From Achatina immaculata (lineage: Eukaryota; Mollusca; Gastropoda; Stylommatophora; Achatinidae), in assembly GCA_009760885.1 (NCBI GenBank), contig CM019704.1, forward strand, positions 12,546,303 through 12,610,302: a stretch of 64,000 nucleotides of DNA, given 5' to 3'. Under the pieces are notes generated by a model that ran no database searches, had not been told where the DNA came from, and saw nothing but the letters and a program-made list of their open reading frames with translations. Within the stretch, counting starts at the first letter, position 1, and each line of letters begins with the position of its first letter. The position numbers and the translations under genes are program-made. Shown piece after piece: positions 41,818 through 53,442 of the stretch.

Positions 41818-43813
41818 CATCATCATCATCATGTGTCGTGCCGACTGGAGTTGGCTATTATGCTTCTCCAGAGTACACAATCCTTCATGCAGGCCATCAG
41901 TTCAGTTGGTGATCTCCTCTCACACCATCCCGTCAGACTGTCCAGTATCATTTCTCTTGGTCTTCCTCTTGATCTTCTTCCTTCTATTTTTCCTGTTGTT
42001 ATAATATTTTCAATGCCCCCTCTTCTCATTGCATGTCCTATGAAAGTACACTGTCTCTCTCTTATCTTTCTGACAAGGTTTTTTTGTCTCTCCAGCTCTT
42101 CTCCTACATTCTTCATTAGTTATTTTTGCTGTCCAGGGGATTCGCAACATTCTTCTAATAAACCACATTTCTGCTGCTTCCAATGATTTTTGGACAGATT
42201 TGCCTATTGTTCATATAACAAGATAGGTTCAATTTAGCATTTTAGGACTCGTTTTCTAACATTCATTGATAAGGATGTGTTGGCTAATATGTTTCTCATT
42301 CTCTGAAATGTAGTCTTTGCTTGGCCTATTCTGTTCCTAATTTCTGTTCTGCATTTCCCATCTGAAGTTATTACTGCTCCAAGGTATTTGAATTTCTGCA
42401 CCTGCTTTAGAATAGTTCCATTTAATTTTATACTGCATGCTGGTGGATTCTGTTTCTTAGATATAACCATAGTCTCTGTCTTTTTGATGTTCAAAGTAAG
42501 GACTTTCTGTTCACTTTCTTTGGCCATTTTATCCAAGAGATTTTGCAGGTCTTGTTGGTTCTCAGCTATCAGTACTGTGTCGTCAGCATACCGAAGGTTG
42601 TTAATATTGTATCCTCCAATTTTTATGCCTGGTTCTGTGATGATTGTTCTTAGAATATTCTCGCTATACAGAGAAAAAAGGTCTGGAGATAGTATACATC
42701 CTTGTTGCACCCCTTGTTTTATAGGTTGATATTTTCCAATTCTATTTTCAACTCGAACTGCTGCTTCTTGCTGCCAGTATAGATGTTTTACAATCCTCAG
42801 GTCTTTGCCATCTATATTGATGTCTTCAAGCATTTTAATAATTTCATTATGTTTCACCTTGTCAAATGCCTTGGTGTAATCAATTAAGCATAAGTAGACA
42901 TCCTTCTGTACTTCTAAAGCTCTTTCTGTTAGTGTTCGTAAAGCATAAATGGCATTGTGTGTTCCCTTTCCTTCAACAAATCCAAACTGTTCATCTGCTA
43001 TTTCCATTTTTATCTTTTTCCTTGTTCTTCTCATAATTATTCTCAGAAGTAGCTTCGTTATGTGACATGAGAGGCTGATAGTCCGGTGGTCATCACATTC
43101 CTTTGCACCTGGTTTCTTTGGTAGTGCTATAAACATGGATTTAATCAGGTCACTGGGAATATAACCGCTGTTGTAAATGTCATTCAGTAACTTGGTTATT
43201 ATTTTTATTCCTGTCTCCTCTAGTGCCTCTATTTCTTCTATTGTTATATTATCAGGCCTAGTTGCTTTTCCTTTCTTCATGTGTTTGATGGCATCTATGA
43301 TTCCATCTTCAAGTACTGGTGGTCCCTCACAGTTTTCAGTATCTGGTGTTAATTCTGGTCTTTCTCCTCCATATAGCTCATTGATATACTCTGTCCACCT
43401 GTCCACAATGTCTTCTTTTCCCATTATCATTTTACCTTCTTTCGATTTCAGGCATCCTGTGGTATATTTTGTTTTCCTGCCTGTGAGTTCATTAATTCGT
43501 TTGTGCATGTTTTTGCTGTCTTTAATATGAGAGTCCTCTATCTGTCTGCACTTTTCATTTAACCACACTTCTTTTGCTTCTCTGCATTTGCATCTTATTT
43601 ATTTATCTTGCTATATTTTTCCTCTTTATTTTTACTCCTCCTCCTCTTGTCCATCAGTCCTAAGATGTTGCCTGTCATCCATTTATTTTTAAAGGCTTCT
43701 TTTTTTGGTGGTATTACCTCCTTAACAGTTTGGTAGATAGAATCTCTTAACATTTCCCATTGTTCATCTATACTATTTATCTTTGCTACTGCATTGTATC
43801 TATTTGTTATAAT
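41818..43813 (-). mobile_element. RTE-D LINE copy 1, 5'-truncated, in a minisatellite
   Basis: Flanked by an exact 10-bp duplication AAGCTAGACT (41808-41817 and 43814-43823) in the 51-bp array. The 3' end carries the simple tail (ATG)n, seen on plus as CATCATCATCATCATG. It is truncated at the 5' end in the segment between endonuclease and RT. Nearly identical to the copy at 56029-58234, so both inserted recently. Confidence 0.92.
42234..43568 (-). pseudogene. RTE-D reverse transcriptase, long open segment
   Basis: A 444-residue open frame holds the complete RT: MKKGKATRPDNITIEEIEAL, KPGAKECDDHRTISLSC, EQFGFVEGKGTHNAIYALRT, YLCLIDYTKAFDKVKHNEII (motif A), KQGVQQGCILSPDLFSLYSE (motif B) and INNLRYADDTVLIAENQQDL (motif C, catalytic YADD intact). 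It ends at a stop near 42234 after NVRKRVLKC. A frameshifted continuation (41829-42116) carries the C-terminal RRGGIENIITTGKIEGRRSR domain. Only the endonuclease is absent, so the copy cannot move by itself. The canonical fingers motif TGPD is TRPD here. Confidence 0.9.
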
Positions 43814-43880
43814 AAGCTAGACTACAGCAATAAAAAATATATAAATAAGATGGTGGGTAGGAAGCTAGGCTGCACATATG
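43814..43880. repeat. Minisatellite, 51-bp unit, right part of a split array
   Basis: One and a half units continuing the array at 41498-41817. Confidence 0.85.
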
Positions 43881-44602
43881 AAAAATATGTGCTGTGCAGA
43901 GGTCCAAAGACAGCAGTCAATGACTCACAGCCAAATATCTGTGTTAGGGTTGGTGAACCACAGCTGACTCTATTTTATCTACTAGTGATGTCAACTGGAA
44001 ACTATAGCACGGATGAATGAACAATAACTGAAATGGAAAGGTAAACCTGATCCTATGGTGTACATTATGCTGAAGACAGATGTGTTGTGCTGAAAGTTGT
44101 AGATACCACAGACTAGCTATAAAATGTGACATAACATAACATGGCCAGTTCCAGGGTAACAAAGACTGCATAAATAAAAGAAGGTTTGTGTTGCATGAAC
44201 AAAAAGATGACCAGTTTTACTGATACTGCTACACATTTTCATTTTCAAAAAAAAAACTGAAGCTAAGCACTAAGAAATCATTACATTTTATATTAATGCT
44301 GCTGTTAGACTTCCACTGTCTTCATAAACCATCATGACAATATATGTACAAGATGTGAAGATGCAGTTTTTAGAGCATGGGCTTCTGACATCAAGACACA
44401 ATCATATTTTATCATGAATCAAGTCAGCTGGTGCATTCCAGAGTCATATGTCTCATAGACATACGCTTTATAGATGTATGTAAATGTATATTCAGCTACC
44501 TTCACAGATTAAAATAATTTAACACACAAATAACAGCATTAGCTTTGTTCTCACAGCAGGTCAAGGTGAATTAGATTCCCATTTAATGGTTCTCAACATA
44601 AG
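43881..44602. other. Intron sequence, nothing recognised
   Basis: About 720 bp with no coding similarity or tandem structure. Confidence 0.45.
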
Positions 44603-44728
44603 CCTGGGTGCCTTGTCAGCAATGATACACTGGAAACATGTTTGCCTGGGTGCCTTGTCAGCAATGATACACTGGAAACATGTTTGCCTGGGTGCCTTGT
44701 CAGCAATGATACACTGGAAACATGTTTA
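44603..44728. repeat. Minisatellite, 42-bp unit, 3 copies
   Basis: Three identical units with GCCTGGGTGCCTTGTCAGCA and ATGATACACTGGAAACATG. Confidence 0.95.
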
Positions 44729-44756
44729 TTTTCAAGCAGCTCTTTACTTTCTTCTG

Positions 44757-45165
44757 AGTCATACCATCATTCACTAAGATAAGCAGGTCATCTTCTCAGT
44801 CATGCCATCATTCACCAAGATAAGCAGATCATCTTCTCAGTCATGCCATCATTCACCAAGATAAGCAGGTCATCTTCTCGGTCATGCCATCATTCACCAA
44901 GATAAGCAGATCATCTTCTCAGTCATGCCATCATTCACCAAGATAAGCAGATCATCTTCTCAGTCATGCCATCATTCACCAAGATAAGCAAGTCATCTTC
45001 TCAGTCATGCCATCATTCACCAAGATAAGCAGATCATCTTCTCAGTCATGCCATCATTCACCAAGATAAGCAGATCATCTTCTCAGTCATGCCATCATTC
45101 ACCAAGATAAGCAGATCATCTTCTCAGTCATGCCATCATTCACCAAGATAAGCAGGTCATGTATA
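44757..45165. repeat. Minisatellite, 41-bp unit, 10 copies
   Basis: Very uniform units with GTCATGCCATCATTCACCAA and GATAAGCAGATCATCTTCTC. Confidence 0.95.
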
Positions 45166-45263
45166 AAATTTTCTTTTCATTCTCTTTTTGTGTGTGCATG
45201 TTGGCATGTGTGTGCACCATCTTATTTATACAACATGTATACAACAATTTATATATATAGATA

Positions 45264-46022
45264 TACACAACAATGTGAATTAAATGCAAGAAAAAACAGA
45301 TACACTGTCGTCACTGGCTAGCAAAACAGGACTTGAAATTAACAAGAAAAAAACAAAAAAAATGAAACTTCTCATTAATCAAGAAGGAAAAATTACATAG
45401 AAGGAACAGCTGTTGAAGAAGTACACCAATCAGTATACTTCGGCAGCTACATAGACCAGGATTGTGACACCAGAAAGGAAATTAGATTTAGAAATGCAAA
45501 AAACAGCACTAATCTTCAAGAATCTTGAGAACATATGGTATTCAAAAGTTATAAGCACAAAAACCAAGTTAAGATTATTCAATTCAAATGTAATATCCAC
45601 CCTCATTTATGCATGCAAAAGCTGGAAAACAACTAAAGAAATAGACAAGAAATTAGACTTTTGTAAATTAATGCCTAAAGAAAATACTTGATATAAAGTG
45701 GAACGAATTCAAGAACAACAGAGAAATAAGACAGATGAATGAACAACAACCTGTCTCATAGGTGATCAGAAAAAGAAGATGGACATATGTTGGTCATGTG
45801 ATGAGAAGAAAAAGTCAGATAATCCCAAAACAAGCTATCAAGTGGAACACAACAGGCTGAAGAAAAAGAGGTCGACCACATGAAACTCTAGAGAGGGGGT
45901 TGTTAAGAGAGGCCAGTTTAGTAGGCATAAAATCCCTTGATGAGGTTGCTTAAAACAGGAAAACTTGGCAAACTACCATGTGATCTCTACGTGATGTTTA
46001 AAGGCATGGGAAGAATGTAAGA
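45264..46022 (+). pseudogene. LINE-F C-terminal copy
   Basis: Aligns with 36200-36960: TAGCAAAACAGGACTTGAAA, the PERKLDLE region, STKTKLRLFNSNVISTLIYA, CKSWKTTKEIDKKLDF, the RRWTYVGHVMRR segment and the AIKWNTTG tail in shifted frames. Several small deletions. The 5' end starts just after the catalytic box. Confidence 0.85.
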
Positions 46023-46167
46023 TACAACAATTGTATAAGCAGTAACAGAATATAAATTTCACATACAGAAATGTTTTACATTTGAAATGAAATCATCAAA
46101 TGATATAAAGTGATATGATTATCATCAAGTTTTCTTTAACCATATATGGGTGATGAAGGAAACAAGA

Positions 46168-46300
46168 CTAAGACAGAGATGTGAAGAAATATAGTGCCAT
46201 GCCACCAAAGTAGTAGAATGCCACTAGTGCTTTAGCTGTGCCTAAGTCTAAGAGAAGGATACCTGTACTGCATACTGATGCAATAATGACAATGATGATG
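46168..46300 (-). other. Hydrophobic open segment next to the 49-bp array
   Basis: Minus-strand translation ending at a stop near 46168 reads QLVRVLLVCIIIVIIASVCS, TGILLLDL and ALVAFYYFGGMALYFFTSLS: two hydrophobic stretches. Its first codons merge into the 49-bp array unit. It could be a chance frame, a pseudo-exon, or the source from which the array grew. No family was recognised and no clear acceptor was found. Confidence 0.25.
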
Positions 46301-47835
46301 CACACCAAGAGAACACGCACCAGCTGAACACGGATCTGTCCATATGATGGCCACCATGAGAACACATACCAGCTGAACATGTATCTGTCCATGTGATGTA
46401 CACCAAGAGAACGCACACCAGCCTGCCAAGAGAACATGCACCAGCTGAACATGTATCTGTCCATGTGATGTCCACCAAGAGAACATGCACCAGCTGAACA
46501 TGTATCTGTCCATGTGATGTTCACCATGAGAACACGTACCAGCTGAACATGTATCTGTCCATGTGATGTTCACCATGAGAACATGCACCAGCTGAACATG
46601 TATCTGTCCATGTGATGTACACCATGAGAAAACGTACCAGCTGAACATGTATCTGTCCATGTGATGTACACCATGAGAACACATACCAGCTGAACATGTA
46701 TCTGTCCATGTGATGTACACCATGAGAACACATACCAGCTGAACATGTATCTGTCCATGTGATGTACACCATGAGAATACATACCAGCTGAACATGTATC
46801 TGTCCATGTGATGTACACCATGAGAACACATACCAGCTGAACATGTATCTGTCCATGTGATGTACACCATGAGAACACATACCAGCAGAACATGTATCTG
46901 TCCATGTGATGTACACCATGAGAATACATACCAGCTGAACATGTATCTGTCCATGTGATGTCCACCAAGAGAATACATACCAGCAGAACATGTATCTGTC
47001 CATGTGATGTCCACCAAGAGAATACATACCAGCAGAACATGTATCTGTCCATGTGATGTACACCATGAGAATACATACCAGCAGAACATGTATCTGTCCA
47101 TGTGATGTCCACCAAGAGAATACATACCAGCAGAACACGTATCTGTCCATGTGATGTCCACCAAGAGAATACATACCAGCAGAACATGTATCTGTCCATG
47201 TGATGTACACCATGAGAATACATACCAGCAGAACATGTATCTGTCCATGTGATGTCCACCAAGAGAATACATACCAGCAGAACATGTATTTGTCCATGTG
47301 ATGTACACCATGAGAATACATACCAGCAGAACATGTATCTGTCCATGTGATGTACACCATGAGAATACATACCAGCAGAACATGTATCTGTCCATGTGAT
47401 GTACACCATGAGAATACATACCAGCAGAACACGTATCTGTCCATGTGATTCCACCAAAAGAACGCACACCAGCCTGCCAAGAGAACACGTACCAGCTGAA
47501 CACATATCTGTCCATGTGATGTACACCAAGAGAACACTCACCAGCCCACCAAGAGAACATTCACCAGCTGAATATGAATCTGTCTATGTGATGTCCACCA
47601 AGAGAACACGCACCAGCTGAATATGAATCTGTCTATGTGATGTCCACCAAGAGAACACGCACCAGCTGAACATGAATCTGTCTATGTGATGTCCACCAAG
47701 AGAACACATACCAGCTGAACATGAATCTGTCTATGTGATGTCCACCAAGAGAACACGCACCAGCTGAACATGAATCTGTCTATGTGATGTCCACCAAGAG
47801 AACACATACCAGCTGAATACATATCTGTCTATATG
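46300..47835. repeat. Minisatellite, 49-bp unit, about 31 copies
   Basis: Units contain GAACATGTATCTGTCCATGT and GATGTACACCATGAGAATAC. Sub-families differ by ACACCATG/CCACCAAG and CAGCTG/CAGCAG. Longer units with GCCTGCCAAGAGAAC occur near both edges. As 49 is not a multiple of three and no minus-strand frame has a stop, three overlapping frames of over 300 residues are open; they are not proteins. Confidence 0.95.
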
Positions 47836-47877
47836 ATGTATAATATAAATTCATATTAATAATATATAACAAATAAT

Positions 47878-48245
47878 ATCCTCATCCATAACCACCACAT
47901 GTGGGATCCAGCAGCTCCCAGAACTAGAAAATGTAACTGCCCTCACTGTGTCACCTGCCCTGTAGTCTGGGAAACAAAATTGATTACTTTTCCCAAAACT
48001 GTCCATACACTCCATGAGGAATTCACTTGCAAGTCTTGCAATGTAATATATACCACTGTGTGAAAAAAGTGAAGGATAGCTTATATTGGAGAGGCTGGTC
48101 TCAGATTTGATGACCGCATGCAGAAACATCTTTATGACATCTCCCAGCATGCTACTAAGCCAGACTCTAATCATTTCACTGGCCCCAACCACAGAGGCAT
48201 ATCTGATTTTCTAATAACACCTATTAAACAGTGTCTCTGATGACA
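47878..48245 (+). pseudogene. PLE-1-related nuclease fragment
   Basis: A diverged plus-strand copy: CNCPHCVTCPVVWETKL, TVHTLHEEFTCKSCNVIY, a broken YIGEAGLRFDDRMQKHLYDI, HRGISDFLITPIKQC. Several stops (TGA after C in the first knuckle strand). Clearly older than the copy at 52408-54895. Confidence 0.82.
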
Positions 48246-48249
48246 TTTA

Positions 48250-49382
48250 CAATGTGAGGCGACCACTAACCTACACTGATGATACGTTAACGTATGAGCA
48301 TAGGAAGTGTAGAGAGGATCTAGCCACAAGGATACAGAACAGGGTGGACCAGATAACGAGCTGGTGTGAGGATAACAAGGCAGTGATAAACCCTGAAAAA
48401 GCTAGCATCCTGTGGTGCTTATTAAATAACAGAATTGTAGGATCTCAAGTTTCAATTGTGAAGTGTAAGAGACAAGATATTAAGAGAACACATATCTTGA
48501 GATATCTAGGGATCACATTTGATTGATCTTTGTCCTTTGCACAACATGTGGACAATGCAATACAAAAGGTTAGGAAAGCATTGGGAGCAGTTAGGTTAAT
48601 GGCTGCAGCAAATTTTCCACAGTGCGTTCTATTCTTGCTGATGCAGGCGCTGGTAATGTCACCATTGGAGTATGGTCTAGGCCTTTTCACTCTGTCAAAT
48701 GCTCAGCTGAACAGACTAGAGAGTGTACTGAAAGAAGCAATGAGAATGGTCTTGGGTTGCACCAGGGATACTCCTGTAGTGGCCATGTGCTTTCTGCTTG
48801 ATATACTGAGTGTGAGGTCTAAAAACAAGCTCAGGTGAAGGTGTACTTCAGTGTTGCTGGCATGGGGGACCATCCTCTCTATAAGGAGCTGGGGTTTATA
48901 AAGGGCAGACACATCAGATGAGGCAGATCCTGGATGGCTGAGGCAGATCCTGGATGGCTGAGGCAGAGGATACAATAACATCAGTGTGTGATCTAGATGA
49001 GGTGCCAAAAAGTGATGAGTGGTTATGGGTATAGGACTGACCTCATTTAACAAAGCTTATTCTACGGAAGGGCCGTGAATGTAGAGACCGGGCATATGAG
49101 GTGGCTGAACTTTGGGTTCACGATCTCATCCAGCATCACTGTGGGTCTTCTGACATGGTAATATATACAGATGGCTCAGTGACTCAGAAAAGCAGGAATG
49201 GTTGGGGTTTTGTTGTCTACCACAGTGGAAGAGTAGTGGCACAGGGTTCAGGAGACTTTGAAGTCACTGCTTCAAGCATGCGAATGGAAACTGAGTCTGT
49301 GTCAGCAGACATTGAATAGCTAGTTGTTCATGATGTAGTTCATGGCGTCATTGTGATGGATTCACAGAGTACAAGGGATGAA
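48250..49382 (+). pseudogene. I/Nimb-type LINE fragment: RT end plus RNase H
   Basis: Begins at the RT catalytic box YTDDTLTYE, then RVDQITSWCEDNKAVINPEK, HILRYLGITFD with a stop, FAQHVDNAIQKVRKALGAVR, LEYGLGLFTLSNAQLNRLES and AMRMVLGCTRDTP. After a decayed linker an RNase H domain follows: MVIYTDGSV (first Asp), NGWGFVVYHSGRVVAQGSGD, METESVSADIE (Glu) and VIVMDSQS (next Asp). It is cut at 49382 by the PLE-2 copy. An RNase H after the RT marks the I-group LINEs. Confidence 0.82.
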
Positions 49383-50805
49383 GACTGCAGTAAAACTGGT
49401 TGAAATAAATAAGGTAGATAGAGGTGTATGGTGCAGTTTTACAAAGTGAGGGAGGGAGTGAGTAAGGTAAGAAAAAACAAATAGAAAGTATGAGAATGTA
49501 TAAATGAAAAACATACAACATCCAATATTTCAGCATGAGCCTTATTCGAGGATACATACAAAACAAGACAAAAACATGAAGAACTTATCTGAAATGTCTT
49601 CCTCCGAGTCAGGACAGAAAAGTGTGTAGTAGAAGAGAGAAGGAAAGACCACGCTGTCTCTGAACAAAAGATGCCCGATAGAGCCAATCGTGAAGAAGAG
49701 GTGGAGAGAGGGGAGGAGAACAAGTGGGAGAAAGGGGTGGGGGGAAGGCAATAGAAATATGATGGCTGCTAGAGGTGTCGGGGGGGGGGGGGGAGGGGGA
49801 GGGAAAAGGGGACGAGGGGAGATAATGAATGAAGAATATAAACACCTGCAGGGAGAAAATGTGAAATTGGTAAATAGGACAAGACCCTAAAGACACCAAT
49901 ATGTTGGTGGAGAAAAAAATAGGGTGGTGGTAGGGAGGGGTAGCATGGAGAAAGAAAACAGAGTTGTTAAAAAAAAAAAAAAGGCCAGTGGAAAACTAAA
50001 GAAGTTACAGAAAGCTGAAGACATTGTTAATTCCAGCTGGGTGGAGACAGCCAGTCTGGACAATAAGGCGCTGTTCTAGGACCCTCCGAGATCGTACATC
50101 AGCAGAACAAGAGCGGATCACACTGACAGAAATGTCCTGTTTACCCCTGTGGTTGCTAAGGCAAAAATGTTTAGCCACAGGTGTCCAGGCCCTCTTAGAA
50201 ATATCACTGAGATGCTGGCAAAATCAATCTCCTAACCGTAAGCCAGTCTCACCTATGTACTTCAAACCGCAATGTTTGCACATGATAGCATAAATAACAT
50301 TCCGTGAAGTACAGGTGAAACCATCCTGAACTGACAACGTGGACTTAGGGAAGGAGATCTGGCTAGCCTTGACAACAAACGGACAAGTGTTACATCTACG
50401 GCATCCGCAACGTCTGGTACCGTAAAACGTGTCATCTGTCTTAAGATGACTACAAATTAAAAGGTCCCTGAGGTTCTTGTCCCATCTGTAGGCCACCAAT
50501 GGGGGTTCCCCAAAAAGTTCACGTGTCTCAGGCTCGGTCTGGAGGAGATGGAGATGGCGAAACAGTATGTTTTTAACTGCCAATCTATGAGGGTGGTACG
50601 TGAGTACTAGTTTCACCCTGTCCGAGCTACAGTGCGGTTTAGGGGTGAGGGCTTGTTGCCGCGATATATGGCTAATGCGGTTCACAGAGTATGCTTCGAA
50701 AGACTGAGAAGAAATTGCTTCGACAAGAATGGGTTCATCTGTTAAGCCAGTCAGCTGTGACAAGCCCAATGTGGCTTTATTGTCCAGGGCATGCGGGAGT
50801 ATATG
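49383..50805 (-). mobile_element. PLE-2 element, 5'-truncated
   Basis: Minus-strand element with coding at 50010-50805 and a 3' untranslated tail to 49383. The tail shares its end with the fragment at 5476-5720 (complement of ATATTGGATGTTGTATGTTT and GTTTTACTGCAGT). It has interrupted the RNase H domain of the I-type LINE. The left tail contains a poly-G run (49780-49800) and a purine-rich stretch. Confidence 0.83.
50010..50805 (-). pseudogene. PLE-2 reverse transcriptase end plus GIY-YIG nuclease
   Basis: In order: SSDRVKLVLTYHPHRLAVKN and ILFRHLHLLQ (RT thumb), NLRDLLICSHL, CGCRRCNTCPFV (Cys knuckle), FTCTSRNVIYAIMCKHCGLK, YIGETGLRLGD, a TGA stop where CGA would give the conserved Arg, then FCQHLSDISKRAWTPVAKHF, HRGKQDISVSVIRSC and VLEQRLIVQTGCLHPAGIN. 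Apart from that one stop the frame is open, so this family was active fairly recently. The RT palm is missing. Confidence 0.88.
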
Positions 50806-51003
50806 GCAGTGAAGTGGCAGTGAAGTGGCAGTGAAATGGCAGTGAAGTGGCAGTGAAATGGCAGTGAAGTGGCAGTGAAATGGCAGTGAAGTGGCAGTGA
50901 AATGGCAGTGAAGTGGCAGTGAAGTGGCAGTGAAATGGCAGTGAAGTGGCAGTGAAATGGCAGTGAAGTGGCAGTGAAATGGCAGTGAAGTGTAAGTGAA
51001 GTG
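50806..51003. repeat. Minisatellite, 11/22-bp unit, about 18 copies of 11 bp
   Basis: AGTGAAGTGGC alternates with AGTGAAATGGC, giving a 22-bp higher-order unit that slips in places. Confidence 0.93.
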
Positions 51004-52393
51004 GCAGACAGGCTAAAATAAATGGCAGAATGAATGGACAAAGGTAACATTGCTAAAGCTGTAATGGAAAGACTGCAGGACAATGAAGAGCAGGAATGGA
51101 AGAACAATGTAGATGTGAAGTGATTGTGGAGCTAGGACAAATTAAGAGTGCTGGCAGGAAATCTGAACTGTATGGCAGAAAAAAATTCGTAAACAACCAA
51201 CACTAGCTAGGAACTATTAGCATGCATACTCTTGGATGGATGCTGTGGCATGTGACAGAGTAAAGAAGATTATGGTTTCCCTTACACTGCCAGTTTTATA
51301 AACAGAATTTTGACTGGTCTTGATCTTTGCACCATGCTATGCTTCAAAGTTTGAATGTAACTATTCTTTATGCTGATGGCTGTAGAGTGCCTTGAACATT
51401 TTGGGAACTTCCATGACATCATGAAGTTGTTACACTTGCCTCACTTCGTAACATTGATATGCTCTATGGAACTTCATCTAACCCCAGATCACTAAACAGA
51501 GCTCATACAAGACTTGTGAACTATATAAATTACTGACCATTTCAACTTCATAGTTGCAACACAAAACATAAGTCAATAATCATCTAACTCCGAATGTAGA
51601 ACAGATTTATTGATGAGACCACATTTGCTGGTGAATGTTGCCAAATGGAAGTGGTGTGAAAAGACTGATGGAATTCACAAATTCATGAAATAGTTGAACT
51701 TACCATGGGATGACCTCTCACACGGCAAAATGTTGAAGGACATTTTTGCTTCTTACTACAGACAATACCACATACTCTCTCAAAAACTGACTTCAGAAGA
51801 AATTGTCCTAAAAAGGACAAATTTAACCCATACTAAGCATTCCTACAAAGCACAGACTACAATCTACATTCTACTATTTCAACAGCCCAACTAAAATACT
51901 GACTCTGAAGAAAAACTTGCGCCCCTACATTTCTGGAACCTTCTCTCTTGCCGGTCCCCAACCGTTTATTTTTTTTGTCTGCCTATTTCTATGCATCTCT
52001 TCCAAATTTATTCACTATGAGTACAATTATGTGTGAGCTTTTAAAACAGAACTTCTAAGCGCACGCTTATAAATATCCAAAATTAACTCTCTACAGGGAA
52101 GACTACTATTTTATTTCTATCCAACTCAATTACCTATCCTATTCTATTACAAGAGCATATATGGGGCTGTCCCGAATACAAGGACCAGAGTTTTTTTTTT
52201 AACTTCTGAACCTTTCTGATGACAGAAGATGCTTGGCGCCTGAGAACTACTATATACAGGAATACAGAACACTGGGGCCACAGTTTGAACTCAAATTCTG
52301 CTAAACTCAACATTCCCTTTCTCCACAATTATATCACCTCTTTAATAAGTTAAGCTATTTTCACCTCTGCAACTGATATTCCAGAACCATCAC
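51004..52393. other. Unclassified sequence, possible old repeat
   Basis: About 1.4 kb with no firm similarity. The last few hundred bases before 52394 read on into 54910 once the PLE foldback is removed, so they are part of the older sequence that foldback hit. TCTGATGACAGAAGATGCTT at 52217-52236 is reminiscent of PLE ends but is not conclusive. Confidence 0.35.
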
Positions 52394-52911
52394 CGTAGTA
52401 GATTACAAGAATGTATAAAATTGGAAAAAAGTAGGAGCAGCTTTATTACTTAACGATTACAAAGTTGTGACGTTTCGGCGTGAGCCTTAATCATACAAAA
52501 ACATACAGGACGAAGAAATAGGGAGAGGAGATAAAGTACAGATTTACATGAATACTGTTAAAAAAAAAAAAAAAAAAAGTTTTTTAAAGGAGTACTTAGC
52601 TGTAAATTGCAAGGTGTGGCTTGTCTGGCAGTGTGTGTCAGGAATGGATCTGGTAGGACGTGGAAATTATTTAAATAGAGACCTGTGACATGTGGTCGGT
52701 GGGTTGTAACTGGGGGAAGTGGATGGGGAACCGGGGAGGGGAGAGAGAGTGACGCACTACTGGCCTAGCTAGGAGAATTTGAAACAGGTGATTGGGGAAG
52801 AGGTGTTGCAGAGAAAATAGCGGGGTTGCAGAGTGATGCTGTGAGGAAGTTTGAAAAGTAAGAAGGGGTGCATTTAGTGGAGAGGTACTATAATGATTGA
52901 AGAAGATGATG

Positions 52912-53436
52912 TTACGTGTAACTAAACAGCGAGTTTAACCCATGTGGTTCCAGCGTCCCATAATTTTGAATGCAGCGGTTCTCAAGTGCCAGGCTGCTTG
53001 TATCATCTGCATGACATTGTTTAATGGCTGTTACCAGAAAATCAGATTTGCCTCTGTGGTTGGGGCCATTGAAATGATTTGGGACTGGTTTCGAAGCATG
53101 CTGGGTGATGTCATACAGATGTTTTTGCATGCGGTCCCCTAATCTGAGGCCAGTCTCACCGATATATATTATCCTGCATCTTTTGCACACGATGACATAT
53201 ATCACATTTTGGGACTCGCATGTGAATCCCTCATGAAGAGTGAGGATAGTTTTGGGAAAGGTGATTGTTTTCGTTTCCCAAACTACAGGGCAGGTAACGC
53301 AGCGGGGGCGGTTACATTTTCTGGTGCCAACATACGTAAGGCTCTGCTTCAAGTGGCTGTGGACGAGGATGTCCTTAAGGTTTGGCTCACGTTTGTATGC
53401 CAATAGGGGTGCTTCAGAGAAAATGTTACGAGTGTC
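52912..53436 (-). pseudogene. PLE-1 nuclease half, minus arm
   Basis: Reads from DTRNIFSEAPLLAYKREPN through the GIY-YIG nuclease to LNSLFSYT and a stop, with only one residue difference from the plus arm (DDTSSLALE versus DDTSRLALE). The codons before 53436 on this strand are antisense of the plus copy, so an apparent Met start at 53532 is artificial. Confidence 0.9.
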
Positions 53437-53442
53437 ACCTCT

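Noticed and set aside
46232..47560. 442-residue Cys/Trp-rich protein on the minus strand
   Set aside because: Three phases are open at once across a 49-bp array; the reading frame follows the array, not a gene.
49690..49890. Short Gly-rich frame at a poly-G run
   Set aside because: It lies antisense in the PLE-2 untranslated tail and has no similarity.
51694..51894. 66-residue plus-strand frame as a gene
   Set aside because: No similarity, no splice context and a short length; left as unclassified sequence.
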